From Myxococcus sp. RHSTA-1-4 (GTDB lineage: Bacteria; Myxococcota; Myxococcia; Myxococcales; Myxococcaceae), in the NCBI RefSeq assembly GCF_020037125.1, contig NZ_JAIQDG010000001.1:620001-684000 (forward strand): 64,000 nt of DNA, in the 5' to 3' direction. This document shows positions 53,134 to 62,528 of the stretch, in pieces. The notes beneath the pieces were generated by a model that was given only the letters and a program-made list of their open reading frames with translations, did no database searches and had not been told where the DNA came from. Within the stretch, counting starts at the first letter, position 1, and every line of letters begins with the position of its first letter. Position numbers and translations under genes: made by a program.

Positions 53134-53767
53134 GACGTGTCCTCGGGAGGCCCGCGGGAGGCGGGCGATTGGACCAGAGGATGCGTGGGGCCCCCGATGA
53201 ATGGGAGAGCGGGGATTCAGGCTGGATCGGCGGAAACTCCGGTCCCGCCAGTTCGTGCGCATGGGGGCCGCTCAAGCATTGCGGCGCACCCTGCCCGCGT
53301 CGTCGTGGCGCCCGGTGCGCCCTCCCGTGGCGGACGAGCCCGACCGGTGATGGTACGGCAAGGCGCCCTTCCAGGAGTGAACCCCGGCCCCTCCCACCTG
53401 AGAGGGGCCCTCGGGGGCCGGCTTCAAGGAGCCAGGGGCTGGAGAGGGCGCGGCCCAGGAGCGCGAGCTTGTCGGAGGCCATGCCTCGCGCTCTTGGCGC
53501 GCCACAAGGGCTGGATCTCGCTGACACCAATCCACATGTGCCTCGAACGAAAGAGCATTGCTTCCCGCATCGGCGTGGCGCCCCCGGTGCCTCCTGGTTA
53601 GACCAGCGGGCGAAAACACGCGTGGAAGCGCCGCGCGGTGGACGTCCGGCCACCTCCGGGGAGGAGCAGACGTTGCGCCCACGTCACTGCACGCACTCGC
53701 ACTTGCCCGGGAATGACGGAGGCGGCGTAAGGTGCCCGCCCGAGTCGACACCGGAGGAGGCAGCGGC
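53134..53767. other. Long intergenic stretch, no gene recognised
   Basis: 634 bases between the divergent methyltransferase and zwf genes. Open frames exist in several directions because of the high GC but none resembles a protein I know. The zwf ribosome site GGAGGAGG is at 53753-53760. Nothing else can be supported. Confidence 0.45.
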
Positions 53768-55309
53768 ATGGACGCGCAGGGCCTGCACATCGAGACCCAC
53801 CCCCGTGAAGGAGAACCGGTGCTGCGCGCCGGGCGCCCGGACCCGTGCACGGTGGTGCTCTTCGGCGCCACCGGAGACCTGGCCGAGCGCAAGCTGTTCC
53901 CCGCCCTCTTCGAGCTGGCCCGCGCCAACCTCCTCCCGGAGCGCTTCGCCGTCGTCGCATACAGCCGCTCCACGCTGCACGCGGACGCCTTCCGGAACGA
54001 CGTGAAGGCGGGCCTCCAGAAGTTCGCCCGCACGCAGCCGCTGGACGAGGACACCTGGAAGCGCTTCGCCCCGCGCCTGGAGGTTGTCTCCGGCGCCTAT
54101 GACGACCCGGCCTCCTTCGCCCGCCTGAGGGAGAAGCTGGACGAGGTCTCCCGCCACCACGGCACCGAGGGCAACCAGCTCTACTACCTGGCCACCCCCG
54201 CCTCCACCTTCCCGCAAATCCTCCACGGGCTCGCCGGCGCCGGCCTGCTGCCGCGGCAGGAGGAGCCCCACCAGAAGCCCTGGCGGCGCATCGTCATCGA
54301 GAAGCCCTTCGGGCATGACCTGGAGAGCGCGCGCGAGCTCAACCGCGAGCTGTCGTCGGTGCTGGACGAGCGGCAGGTGTTCCGCATCGACCACTACCTG
54401 GGCAAGGAGACGGTGCAGAACATCCTCGTCTTCCGCTTCGCCAACGCCATCTTCGAGCCGCTGTGGAACCGGCAGCACATCGACCACGTGGAAATCACCG
54501 CGGCGGAGAAGATTGGCGTGGAGGGCCGCGGCGGCTTCTACGACGAGACGGGCGTCATCCGGGACATGGTGCAGAACCACCTGCTCCAGGTGCTCGCACT
54601 GTGCGCCATGGAGCCACCGGTGTCCTTCGGCGCGGAGGACATCCGCGACGAGAAGAACAAGGTCTTCCGCGCGCTGCGCACCCTGGAGGGCCGCGAGGTG
54701 TCGCAGGCCGTGGTGGTGGGCCAGTACGAGGGCTACCGCCAGGAGAAGGGCGTGAAGCCCGGCTCGCGCACGCCCACGTACGTGGCCATGAAGATGAACG
54801 TGGACTCCTGGCGCTGGCAGGGCGTGCCCTTCTACCTGCGCGCGGGCAAGCACCTGAAGGAGCGCGTGACGGAGGTGTCCATCCACTTCAAGGCGGTGCC
54901 GGTGGGCCTCTTCGCGGGCGAGGGCGCCACCTGCCAGCGCCTGCAGCCCAACGTGCTCACCCTGCGCATCCAGCCGAAGGAAGGCATCGCCCTCTCCTTC
55001 GAGTCCAAGGTGCCCGGAGAGGACGTCAGCATCGCGGGCGTCACCATGGACTTCAACTACGCGGAGAGCTTCCACAAGCCGGTGCCGGAGGCGTACGAGC
55101 GGCTGCTCCTGGACTGCATGCGCGGCAACGCCACCCTCTTCGCGCGGCAGGACAGCGTGGAGCAGGCGTGGTCCTACGTGACGCCCATCCTCCAGGCGCT
55201 GGAGTCCGGCGAGGGCGGCGAGGTGCACTCCTACGCGCAGGGCAGCACCGGCCCGGACGCCGCCGCCGCGCTGCTGGCCCGCGACGGCCGGAGGTGGACA
55301 CGGCTATGA
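53768..55309 (+). CDS. zwf: Glucose-6-phosphate 1-dehydrogenase
   Basis: A 513-residue enzyme, the usual length, converting glucose-6-phosphate to 6-phosphogluconolactone with NADP (or NAD) in the oxidative pentose-phosphate pathway. ATG 53768 has GGAGGAGG seven bases upstream. The nucleotide-binding motif is VVLFGATGDLAERKLFPALF (about residues 29-48). The substrate site is RIDHYLGKETVQN with His209 and Lys213. First gene of an operon with pgl and gnd, and its stop overlaps the pgl start by four bases, so all three steps of the oxidative branch are co-expressed. Confidence 0.97.
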   Translation: MDAQGLHIETHPREGEPVLRAGRPDPCTVVLFGATGDLAERKLFPALFELARANLLPERFAVVAYSRSTLHADAFRNDVKAGLQKFARTQPLDEDTWKRFAPRLEVVSGAYDDPASFARLREKLDEVSRHHGTEGNQLYYLATPASTFPQILHGLAGAGLLPRQEEPHQKPWRRIVIEKPFGHDLESARELNRELSSVLDERQVFRIDHYLGKETVQNILVFRFANAIFEPLWNRQHIDHVEITAAEKIGVEGRGGFYDETGVIRDMVQNHLLQVLALCAMEPPVSFGAEDIRDEKNKVFRALRTLEGREVSQAVVVGQYEGYRQEKGVKPGSRTPTYVAMKMNVDSWRWQGVPFYLRAGKHLKERVTEVSIHFKAVPVGLFAGEGATCQRLQPNVLTLRIQPKEGIALSFESKVPGEDVSIAGVTMDFNYAESFHKPVPEAYERLLLDCMRGNATLFARQDSVEQAWSYVTPILQALESGEGGEVHSYAQGSTGPDAAAALLARDGRRWTRL

Positions 55310-55977
55310 GCTTCGCGCCTCCCCGAGTCGTCCCCTCGGAGTCCCTGGCCCAGGAGGCCGCCGCGTGGATGGCGCGCTCGCTCCAGGACGCGCTCGCCAC
55401 GCGCCCGCGCGCGAGCCTGGCCCTGTCCGGCGGCGGCACGCCGGGCCCCGCGTACCGGGCGCTGGCGGACATGAAGCTCCCCTGGGAGCGGGTGGACGTC
55501 TTCTTCGTGGACGAGCGCTTCGTGCCGCCGGACCACGCGGAGAGCAACTACCGGCTGGTGGAGGACACGCTGCTCAAGCCGCTGCGGCTTCCCTCCTCGC
55601 AGGTGTTCCGCATGGAGGGCGAGCGCGAGGACCGCGACGCCGCCGCGCGCGACTACGAGGCGAAGCTGCCCCCGGTGCTGGACGTGGTGCTGCTGGGCAT
55701 GGGCCCGGACGGGCACACGGCCAGCCTCTTTCCCGGCCACCCCGCGCTGGAGGAGCGCGAGCGGCGGGTGCTGGCGGTGGTGGGCCCCAAGCCGCCGCCC
55801 TGGCGGATGACGTTGACGCTGCCGGTGCTGCTGTCGGCGCGCGCGGTGCTGAACCTGGTGGCGGGCGCGGGCAAGGCGGACGCGGTGCGAAGGGCGCTCG
55901 CGGGTGACGTGAGCCTGCCGGCGGCCCGGGTGACGAATACGCAGTGGATGCTGGACCCCTCCGCCGCCGGACGGTGA
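55306..55977 (+). CDS. pgl: 6-phosphogluconolactonase
   Basis: A 223-residue enzyme of the DevB/Pgl type, hydrolysing 6-phosphogluconolactone to 6-phosphogluconate. ATG 55306 overlaps the zwf stop. Conserved parts are LALSGGGTPGPAYRALA (phosphate binding), VDVFFVDERFVPPDHAESNY, and LLGMGPDGHTASLFPGHPAL, with the catalytic His in DGHTASLFP. Length fits the family. Followed 30 bases later by gnd. Confidence 0.96.
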   Translation: MSFAPPRVVPSESLAQEAAAWMARSLQDALATRPRASLALSGGGTPGPAYRALADMKLPWERVDVFFVDERFVPPDHAESNYRLVEDTLLKPLRLPSSQVFRMEGEREDRDAAARDYEAKLPPVLDVVLLGMGPDGHTASLFPGHPALEERERRVLAVVGPKPPPWRMTLTLPVLLSARAVLNLVAGAGKADAVRRALAGDVSLPAARVTNTQWMLDPSAAGR

Positions 55978-56007
55978 GCGGACCGTGACAGGACTTCGGG
56001 AGGAAAC

Positions 56008-57432
56008 ATGAGTGAGGCAGCGGGCGCGCAGTTCGGCGTGGCGGGCATGGGTGTCATGGGGGCGGCCCTCGCCCTCAACATCGCGGACCACGGCTTCCGG
56101 GTGACGGTGTGGGACCGGCACATCGAGCGCGTCGACGAGATGCACACGAAGTACGGCCACCCGGAGGTGAAGGGCACCGCGTCGCTGGAGGAGTTCGTCC
56201 AGCGGCTGGAGCGCCCGCGCCGGGTGCTGCTGATGGTGACGGCGGGCGCGGCGGTGGACCAGATGATGGAGCGCCTGTTCCCCCTGCTGTCGCCGGGCGA
56301 CGTCATCATGGACGCGGGCAACTCCTGGTTCCATGACACGCGCCGCCGCGAGGAGCTGTGCAAGTCGAAGGGGCTGCACTTCCTGGGCGTCGGCGTGTCC
56401 GGTGGCGAGGAGGGCGCGCGCAACGGCCCGTCCATCATGCCGGGCGGCCCGCCGGAGGCGTACGCGCTGGTGCGTCCCGTGCTGGAGGCCATCGCCGCTC
56501 GCGCGGAGTCGGGCCTGTGCGTCACCCACGTGGGCGCGGACGGCGCGGGCCACTTCGTGAAGATGGTGCACAACGGCATCGAGTACGCCGACATGCAGCT
56601 GCTGGCGGAGACGTACGACGTGCTGCGCCGGGGCCTGGGGCTGGGCGCGGACGCGCTGGCGGAGCTGTTCTCCAGGTGGAACGAGGGCATCGCCGAGTCC
56701 TTCCTGCTGGAGACCACCATCCAGGTGCTGCGCAAGAAGGACCCGGAGACGGGCAAGCCGCTGGTGGACCTGGTGCTGGACAAGGCGGGCCAGAAGGGCA
56801 CCGGCAAGTGGACGGTGCAGGTGGCTTTGGACCTGGGCGTCCCGGTGCCCTCCATCGCGGCGGCGCTGGACGCGCGCAACCTGTCCTCCATGAAGGACGA
56901 GCGCGTGGCGGCGAGCGCGAAGCTGAGGGGCCCGTCCGAGCAGCTCTCCCCGGAGGAGAAGGCGCAGCTCGCGGCGTGGGCGCATGACGCGCTCTACGCG
57001 GCGCGGGTGGTGACGTACGCGCAGGGCATGCGGCTCATCCAGGCGGCGTCCAACGAGTACCAGTGGGGCATCTCCCTGGCGGAGATGGCGCGCATCTGGC
57101 GGGGCGGCTGCATCATCCGCGCGAAGCTGCTCACCCCGCTGCGCGAGTCCTTCGAGAAGCAGCCGGCCCTGCCCAACCTCGTGGTGTCGGACGCCTTCGC
57201 GCCGGTGCTGGAGCGCATGGCCCCCGCATGGCGCAAGCTGGTGGCGGTGGCCACGAAGGTGGGCATCCCCGTGCCGGTGTTCAGCGCCTCGCTGGCGTAC
57301 CTGGACAGCTACCGCAGCCCGGAGCTGCCGCAGAACCTCACCCAGGCCCAGCGCGACGCCTTCGGCGCACACACGTACCAGCGCCGGGACAGGCCGGAAG
57401 CGGGCTTCGTCCACACGGAGTGGGGTAGGTAG
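56008..57432 (+). CDS. gnd: 6-phosphogluconate dehydrogenase (decarboxylating)
   Basis: A 474-residue enzyme with GGGAGGAAAC before ATG 56008. Rossmann motif GVAGMGVMGAALALNIADHG is at the N-terminus, the substrate motif is GVSGGEEGARNGPSIMPGG, and the catalytic Lys/Asn region is GADGAGHFVKMVHNGIEYAD. The C-terminal helical domain carries GGCIIRAKLL and FGAHTYQRRD. Length corresponds to the long, NADP-dependent dimeric form. It makes ribulose-5-phosphate, CO2 and NADPH. Last gene of the zwf-pgl-gnd operon. Confidence 0.97.
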   Translation: MSEAAGAQFGVAGMGVMGAALALNIADHGFRVTVWDRHIERVDEMHTKYGHPEVKGTASLEEFVQRLERPRRVLLMVTAGAAVDQMMERLFPLLSPGDVIMDAGNSWFHDTRRREELCKSKGLHFLGVGVSGGEEGARNGPSIMPGGPPEAYALVRPVLEAIAARAESGLCVTHVGADGAGHFVKMVHNGIEYADMQLLAETYDVLRRGLGLGADALAELFSRWNEGIAESFLLETTIQVLRKKDPETGKPLVDLVLDKAGQKGTGKWTVQVALDLGVPVPSIAAALDARNLSSMKDERVAASAKLRGPSEQLSPEEKAQLAAWAHDALYAARVVTYAQGMRLIQAASNEYQWGISLAEMARIWRGGCIIRAKLLTPLRESFEKQPALPNLVVSDAFAPVLERMAPAWRKLVAVATKVGIPVPVFSASLAYLDSYRSPELPQNLTQAQRDAFGAHTYQRRDRPEAGFVHTEWGR

Positions 57433-57487
57433 CGCCCCCCTCCCGACACAGACACGTCCAGCCTTCCGCTCCCGCAAGGCATCGTGC

Positions 57488-58693
57488 ATGGTTATGGGGG
57501 TCCCCACCACAGAGCCCCCCAACATGACATTGGATGCTGGAGCGAAGCTGCTGCAAGCGGTGCGAGAGCTGGCCCCCACCCTCACGGCACGGAGCGCTGA
57601 GATTGAGAAGGCGGGAGAGCTCCCCGAGGACCTCGTCGCCCTGCTGAAGGACCTCGGCTGTTACCGGATGTTCGTGCCGCGCAGCCACGGCGGCCTGGAG
57701 CTGGACCTGGTGACGGGGCTGGAGGTGCTGGCCGAGCTGGCCCGCGCGGACGCCTCCACCGGGTGGACGATGATGATTACCTCGGAGAGCCCCCAGCTCT
57801 TCTCCCTGCTCCCTCGCGAGGAGTTCGACGCCCTCTACGCCAACGGCCCGGACATCACCGGGGGCGGCGCCTTCAACGCCCAGGGCCTGGCCATGCAGGT
57901 GGACGGCGGCTACCGCGTCACCGGCCGCTGGAACTTCGCCAGCAACTGCCGGCGGACGGACTGGCTCTTCGGCAACTGCGTCGTCCTGGGCCCGGACGGC
58001 CAGCCCCGCCCCGGCCCCGTCGAGGGCCTGCCGGAGACACGCGCCATGGTGGTCCCCGCCCGCGACGTGCGCATCGAGGAGCACTGGGACGTGCTCGGCA
58101 TGCGGGGCACGGGCAGCCACGACATCCTCATCGACACCTTCGTCCCCCAGCAGCGCACCTTCGACATCTTCACCGGCCAGCCCGCCGTGCCCGGCCCCTG
58201 CTACATGGTGCCGGTGCTGCACTACGCGCTGCACATCGGCGCGGTGGCGGCCGGCATCGCCCAGGGCGCGGTGGACGACCTGCTCGTCCTCGCCCGCTCC
58301 GGCAAGCGCCGGCTGTACGCGCGCACCTCGCTCATCGACTCGCCCGTGTTCCGCAACCGGCTCGGCCGCGCGGAGACGGGCGCCCGAGCCGCGCACGACA
58401 CCCTGCGCCGCATGGGCGAGGTCTTCTGGGAGGCCTGCAAGCACTCTCCCCAGGCCGCCTTCGCCATGGCCCCGCAGGTGTCCGCCACGCTGGCGTGGGT
58501 GGCGGAGACGGCCGCGGAGGTGGTGACGGCCTGCTACCACGCGGGCGGCGGCACCACCGTGCGCGACGGCACGTCCCTCCAGCGGCGCTTCCGCGACATC
58601 CACACCCTCACCCAGCACGCCGCCGTCGCGGAGGGCTGGTTCACCCAGGAGGGCAGCGCGCTGCTCGGCTTCCCCGTCCTCTTCGAGGCGTAG
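57488..58693 (+). CDS. Acyl-CoA-dehydrogenase-fold flavoprotein (flavin monooxygenase-like)
   Basis: A protein of 401 residues. ATG 57488 is tentative; ATG 57494 and 57524 are in frame. The N-terminal helical domain, the beta domain with GGAFNAQGLAMQV/GYRVTGRWNFASNCR/ADW-like WLFGNCVV, and the C-terminal four-helix domain are in the order of acyl-CoA dehydrogenases. The details (GRWNFASNC and IEEHWDVLGMRGTGSHDI) are closest to the group of flavin-dependent hydroxylases such as HsaA or DszC, which use reduced flavin from a partner. A reductase gene is not adjacent. Substrate unknown. Convergent with the acyl-CoA ligase gene. Confidence 0.82.
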   Translation: MVMGVPTTEPPNMTLDAGAKLLQAVRELAPTLTARSAEIEKAGELPEDLVALLKDLGCYRMFVPRSHGGLELDLVTGLEVLAELARADASTGWTMMITSESPQLFSLLPREEFDALYANGPDITGGGAFNAQGLAMQVDGGYRVTGRWNFASNCRRTDWLFGNCVVLGPDGQPRPGPVEGLPETRAMVVPARDVRIEEHWDVLGMRGTGSHDILIDTFVPQQRTFDIFTGQPAVPGPCYMVPVLHYALHIGAVAAGIAQGAVDDLLVLARSGKRRLYARTSLIDSPVFRNRLGRAETGARAAHDTLRRMGEVFWEACKHSPQAAFAMAPQVSATLAWVAETAAEVVTACYHAGGGTTVRDGTSLQRRFRDIHTLTQHAAVAEGWFTQEGSALLGFPVLFEA

Positions 58694-58702
58694 CCGGCGG
58701 GC

Positions 58703-60346
58703 CTACCGCTTCGGCGCCGTGCCCCGCAGCTCCGCGCGGCGAATCTTCCCGCTCACCGTCTTGGGCAGCTCGGTGACGAACTCGATGTCGCGCGGGTACT
58801 TGTACGGCGCCGTCGTGTGCTTCACGTGCTCCTGCAATTCCTTCGCGAGCGCGCCGGACGCGGTGTGCCCCGGCGCCAGCACCACGAAGGCCTTGATGCG
58901 CTGGCCAATCTTGTCGTCCGGCACGCCGATGACGGCCGACTCCGCCACGGCCGCGTGCTCCAGCAGCGCGGACTCCACCTCGAAGGGGCCCACCCGGTAG
59001 CCGGACGTCTTGATGACGTCGTCCGCGCGGCCCACGAACCAGAAGTACCCTTCCGCGTCCCGCACCGCCCGGTCCCCCGTCACGTACCAGTCTCCCCGGC
59101 GGCAGGCCGCGTTGGCGCCCTCGTCGTCGAGGTAGCCCTGGAACAGCCCCACCGGCCGCTCCGGCGCCACGCGCACGGCGATGTCCCCCTCCTGCCCGTC
59201 CGCCACCTCGCGGCCCTGGTCGTCGATGACGCCCACGGTGAAGCCCGGGGACGGCTTGCCCATGGAGCCCACGCGCGGCTCCACGCCCGGGTACATGCCC
59301 ACCAGCACCACCGTCTCCGTCTGCCCGTAGCCCTCGCGGATGTGCAGCCCCGTGGCCTCCTTCCACGTGTCGATGACCTCGGGGTTGAGCGGCTCGCCCG
59401 CGCTCACCGTGTGCCGCAGCGAGGACAGGTCAAAGCCCTTCAAGTCCTGGAGCACCATGGCCCGCCACGCGGTGGGCGGCGCGCAGAAGGTGGTGACGCG
59501 CTGGGACTCCAGCACCTTGAGCAGCTTCGCCGGCTCGAAGCGGCCCCGGAAGTCGTAGACGACGTTGCACGCGCCCTGGCTCCACGGCCCGAAGAGCTTG
59601 CCCCACGCGCACTTCGCCCAGCCGGTGTCGCTCAGCGTCAGGTGCCGGTCCTCCGGCGTGAGGTCCAGCCAGTAGCGCCCGGTAATCACGTGCCCCAGGC
59701 CGTAGCTGGCCTGCGTGTGCAGCACCATCTTCGGCATGCCGGTGGTGCCGGAGGTGAAGTAGATGAGCAGCGGGTCGTCCGCGCGCGTGGGCGGGAAGGT
59801 GGCCTCGTGCGCGCCCGTGCCCGCCGCCCCGGCCTCGTAGCGCACCCAGGGCGAGGGAGCGCCCTCGCCCACCGCCACCCAGGTCTCCACCCGGCCCGTG
59901 CCGGCGAGCCCCTCGAAGCGGTCCAGGCAGCTCGTGTCCGCGATGACGGCGTTGGCATCCGCGGCCACCAGCCGGTAGCGGATGTCCTTGACGGTGAGCA
60001 TGGGCGTGCCGGGCATGAAGACGATGCCGGCGCGGATGCAGCCCAGCACCAGGAACCACCACTCCGGCACGCGCGGCATCATGATGAAGACGCGGTCCCC
60101 CCGGTGCAGGCCCAGCCCGGCGAGGAAGCTCGCGGCGTGTTGCGAGTGCCGCCGCACGTCCTCCCAGGTGAAGCGCCGCTCGCGCCCCGCCTCGTCGGAC
60201 CAGAGCAGCGCCAGCGCGTCCGGGCGCTCGGAGGCGTGCCGGTCCACGACGTCGGCGGCGAAGTTGAAGTGCTCGGGGCGCTCCCACCGGAAGGCCCGGC
60301 GCGTGGCCTCGTAGTCACTCATGTTGCGCGGTGCGGAAGGGGGCAT
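58703..60346 (-). CDS. AMP-dependent acyl-CoA ligase (medium-chain ACSM-like)
   Basis: A 547-residue enzyme of the ANL superfamily. ATG 60346 has AGGAGA six bases upstream. The P-loop-like motif is YFTSGTTGMPK (about residues 194-206), followed by GYGQTETV, GDIAVRV, and the hinge region YVTGDRAVRDAEGYFWFVGR; the acyl-activating Lys is in KTVSGKIRRAELR near the C-terminus. The sequence HTQASYGLGHVITGRYWLDL suggests the medium-chain/benzoate (ACSM) or acetyl-CoA synthetase-like branch. It would activate a carboxylic acid to its CoA ester. No dedicated pathway genes are next to it. Confidence 0.92.
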   Translation of the reverse strand: MPPSAPRNMSDYEATRRAFRWERPEHFNFAADVVDRHASERPDALALLWSDEAGRERRFTWEDVRRHSQHAASFLAGLGLHRGDRVFIMMPRVPEWWFLVLGCIRAGIVFMPGTPMLTVKDIRYRLVAADANAVIADTSCLDRFEGLAGTGRVETWVAVGEGAPSPWVRYEAGAAGTGAHEATFPPTRADDPLLIYFTSGTTGMPKMVLHTQASYGLGHVITGRYWLDLTPEDRHLTLSDTGWAKCAWGKLFGPWSQGACNVVYDFRGRFEPAKLLKVLESQRVTTFCAPPTAWRAMVLQDLKGFDLSSLRHTVSAGEPLNPEVIDTWKEATGLHIREGYGQTETVVLVGMYPGVEPRVGSMGKPSPGFTVGVIDDQGREVADGQEGDIAVRVAPERPVGLFQGYLDDEGANAACRRGDWYVTGDRAVRDAEGYFWFVGRADDVIKTSGYRVGPFEVESALLEHAAVAESAVIGVPDDKIGQRIKAFVVLAPGHTASGALAKELQEHVKHTTAPYKYPRDIEFVTELPKTVSGKIRRAELRGTAPKR

Positions 60347-60382
60347 CGGTCTCTCCTGGAGAGAGGGGAGCTTAAACGCGAA

Positions 60383-60408
60383 GAGGCCCGTCCTCCCGGA
60401 CAGGCCTC
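60383..60408 (-). terminator. Hairpin after anti-sigma gene
   Basis: GAGGCCCGTCC at 60383-60393 pairs with GGACAGGCCTC at 60398-60408 with a single mismatch and a four-base loop, 30 bases beyond the stop of the gene ending at 60437. Confidence 0.5.
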
Positions 60409-60436
60409 CGCGGATGAAGCAGTTTGCTTCAGTGCT

Positions 60437-61840
60437 TCAGTTGATTTGCGTGCAGTTGAACAGCCGGGTGTACGCCTCGCAGGTGCGCAGCGTGTTCAGC
60501 AGGAGCTGCTCCGCGCTGGCGCGGCCCCGCATGTCCTCGCTCCAGGCCCGCTCGCGGTCCGCCAGCAGCGTCAGCCACGGGTCTCGGGAGGCGTGGGCGA
60601 AGCGCGCGAGCGCCTTGAGCGCCTCGGCGTCCTTCGCCGCCGCGCCCGTGTGCACCAGCGCGCCGAAGTAGAGGTCCCACTCCTGCGAGCGGCGCAGCGA
60701 GTCCAGCAGGCCCGGCGTCAGCGCGCCGTCCAGCAGCTTCGCGTAGTCGCGCGCCAGCGGGGCACGCACGGCGAAGTCCCGCGCCGCCATGTCCCGGACG
60801 TAGTCCTGCAGCACCGAGCCACCGCCCACGCGGTCCAGCTCCTTCGCGAGCGGCGCCAGCGCCGTCACCGCGCCGGGCGTGGTGGCCGTGCGCACCGCCT
60901 CGTAGAAGGCCTCGCGCGCGAGCGCCGGCTGCTGCATCAGCTCCTTCAGGTCCGCCGTGCCCGCGGAGAGCCGCCTGCTCGTCTCGCGCACCTGCGTCCG
61001 CCACCGCGCCTCTTCCAGCTCCAGGGAGTCGCGCAGCTCGTTGGCGCGGGTCTCCGCCTCCTTCGCCCAGCCCTCCTCCTGCGCCGGCAGCGCCGCCGCG
61101 TCCCGGAAGGACACCTCCGCCAGCTTCTTCAGCCCGCGGCCCTGCAGCGCCAGCCCGCGGTTCCACAGCGCCTGCGCGTGCCTCGGCTCCCGGCGCAGCG
61201 CGCCGCCGAGCAGCCCCAGCGCGTCCTCCCAGCGGCCGCGGCTGAGGGCCACCACCGCGAGGTCGTTGTCCTTGTCCGGCGAGTCCGGAGCCCGCAGCAG
61301 GAAGGCCTCCGCCTGCTGCCAGTCCCCGCGCAGCGCGTACGCCGCGGCGATGCCCCGGAAGTCCTGGCGCTCCTCCAACTCCGCCAGCGGCCGCAGCGGC
61401 AGCACGTCCGCGGTCTGCGCCGTGCCCCGGTACGGCACGTAGGGCCGGAACGGGTCCGCCTTCGGGTGGCTCAGCCGCGCGTCCAGCTTCCGCTCCGTCG
61501 CGCTCGCCAGCCATACCTCGCCCGGCATCTCCGGCTCCGACTGAAGGCGGAACACCCCCACCGCCGCCATCCCCGCCGCCAGCGCCACCGGCACCGCCGT
61601 CCGGTACGCGCGGTGCAGCCAGGGCCGCAGCGGCGTCACCTTCCGGGAGTGCTCGGCCTGCTCGCCGCCGGTGCCCGCGCCCGCCAGGGCCCGCGAGGCC
61701 AGCATCTCCAGCTGGAGCAAATCCCTCAGTCCGACCTCGCACTCAGCACAACGCGTCAGATGGTGACGGAAGGCCTCCGCCTCGGTGGCGGACAGCTCTC
61801 CGTCCACGAAGAGGTGCAGCTTGGTGCATGGCGTGTTCAT
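60437..61840 (-). CDS. Zinc-finger anti-sigma factor with TPR-like periplasmic part
   Basis: A 467-residue protein whose ATG (61840) overlaps the sigma gene stop by four bases. Residues 1-40 carry a zf-HC2 motif, HHLTRCAEC (His27, Cys31, Cys34), typical of zinc anti-sigma domains. A transmembrane helix lies at about 78-98. The outer part (about 120-467) is helical, with TPR-like pairs (IAAAYALRGDWQQAEAFLLR, ALWNRGLALQGRGLKKLAEV) and a long extension of unknown role. The N-terminal part should hold the sigma factor in the cytoplasm while the outer part senses an envelope signal. Confidence 0.88.
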   Translation of the reverse strand: MNTPCTKLHLFVDGELSATEAEAFRHHLTRCAECEVGLRDLLQLEMLASRALAGAGTGGEQAEHSRKVTPLRPWLHRAYRTAVPVALAAGMAAVGVFRLQSEPEMPGEVWLASATERKLDARLSHPKADPFRPYVPYRGTAQTADVLPLRPLAELEERQDFRGIAAAYALRGDWQQAEAFLLRAPDSPDKDNDLAVVALSRGRWEDALGLLGGALRREPRHAQALWNRGLALQGRGLKKLAEVSFRDAAALPAQEEGWAKEAETRANELRDSLELEEARWRTQVRETSRRLSAGTADLKELMQQPALAREAFYEAVRTATTPGAVTALAPLAKELDRVGGGSVLQDYVRDMAARDFAVRAPLARDYAKLLDGALTPGLLDSLRRSQEWDLYFGALVHTGAAAKDAEALKALARFAHASRDPWLTLLADRERAWSEDMRGRASAEQLLLNTLRTCEAYTRLFNCTQIN

Positions 61841-62397
61841 GAGCTTCGTGCCCCCTGCTCCCGGGCCACCGCCACCTGGGGCAGCAGCAGTTCCTTCAAA
61901 TCCCGCCGCGCCAGGGTGAGCCAACTGCCCACCGTGCCCACGGGAACGTTGAAATGCTCGGCGATGGCCGTGTAGCGCCTGCCCTCCGCGTGGAGCCGGT
62001 AGGCGTCCCGCAGGTGGGGCTTCAGCCGCTCGATGGCCTTCTGGAACTCGTCGGTGTTCACCAGCTCCCAGTTCTCCTGGGAGTCCTCCGGCGACACCGC
62101 CGCGTCCTGCACCAGCGCCAGGTGGGGCAGTCCCCGGACTTCCGTCCGCTGGCGGCGGCAGTAGTCCAGGAACCGGTTCGTCATGGTGGTGCACAGCCAG
62201 GCCGCCGCCGCCGAGTCCGTCCTGTCCTTCAACTGGGAGAACTCGGGCATTGCCCGCTCGAACGTCTCCTGGACCAGGTCCTCCGGTTCCAGGCTGGAGC
62301 GGGCACACAACCGGCGCGCCAGGCCCAGGAGGGCCGGACGATGCTGGCGGATGAACGCTTCAAAGCGCCGCCGCTCCCGGTTGAAGAGGTCTGCCAT
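61837..62397 (-). CDS. RNA polymerase sigma factor (ECF-like)
   Basis: A 186-residue protein. ATG 62397 is chosen; the ribosome site (GTGGGGC) is weak and an ATG 19 codons upstream exists. Region 2 is RPALLGLARRLCARSSLEPE through DYCRRQ, with EDLVQETFERAM as region 2.1/2.2. Region 4 is IERLKPHLRDAYRLHAEGRR with HTH IAEHFNVPVGTVGSWLTLAR. It overlaps its anti-sigma gene by four bases (ATGA). Regulon unknown. Confidence 0.93.
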   Translation of the reverse strand: MADLFNRERRRFEAFIRQHRPALLGLARRLCARSSLEPEDLVQETFERAMPEFSQLKDRTDSAAAAWLCTTMTNRFLDYCRRQRTEVRGLPHLALVQDAAVSPEDSQENWELVNTDEFQKAIERLKPHLRDAYRLHAEGRRYTAIAEHFNVPVGTVGSWLTLARRDLKELLLPQVAVAREQGARSS

Positions 62398-62475
62398 TGA
62401 TGCCCCACGCTTGTGCTGCTGGTGGTTTCCCACCAAAGACGCGCGGCGGCCCAATCCTTGAGAAGAAAAAAGCAG

Positions 62476-62523
62476 CCGCCCGGCGGAAAATGCCCGGGAG
62501 GGTGGAAATTGCCCTCTCCGGGC
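62476..62523 (-). terminator. Intrinsic terminator after the small gene
   Basis: On the minus strand the stem formed by 62512-62523 and 62492-62502 (one bulge, 9-base loop) is followed by ATTTTCC, and a second CCGCC/GGCGG hairpin (62476-62487) is followed by TTTTTTCTT. This is one of very few T-tailed terminators in the window and begins six bases after the stop of the small gene at 62529. Confidence 0.65.
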
Positions 62524-62528
62524 GGGGA

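Noticed and set aside
53134..53767. Possible small gene or mobile remnant upstream of zwf
   Set aside because: Open frames found in both directions show no recognisable motif or ribosome site.
55231..57585. Long minus-strand frame opposite pgl and gnd
   Set aside because: Shadow of pentose-phosphate genes whose catalytic motifs are intact on the plus strand.
57488..60346. Small natural-product cluster from the flavoprotein and acyl-CoA ligase genes
   Set aside because: The two genes are convergent, no carrier protein, synthase or tailoring set is present, so a cluster cannot be supported.
58817..61975. Open frame of about 1050 codons on the plus strand opposite the acyl-CoA ligase and anti-sigma genes
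   Set aside because: The opposite strand has clear ANL ligase and zf-HC2 motifs; the long frame is rich in Arg/Gln/Pro/Leu and lacks any motif.
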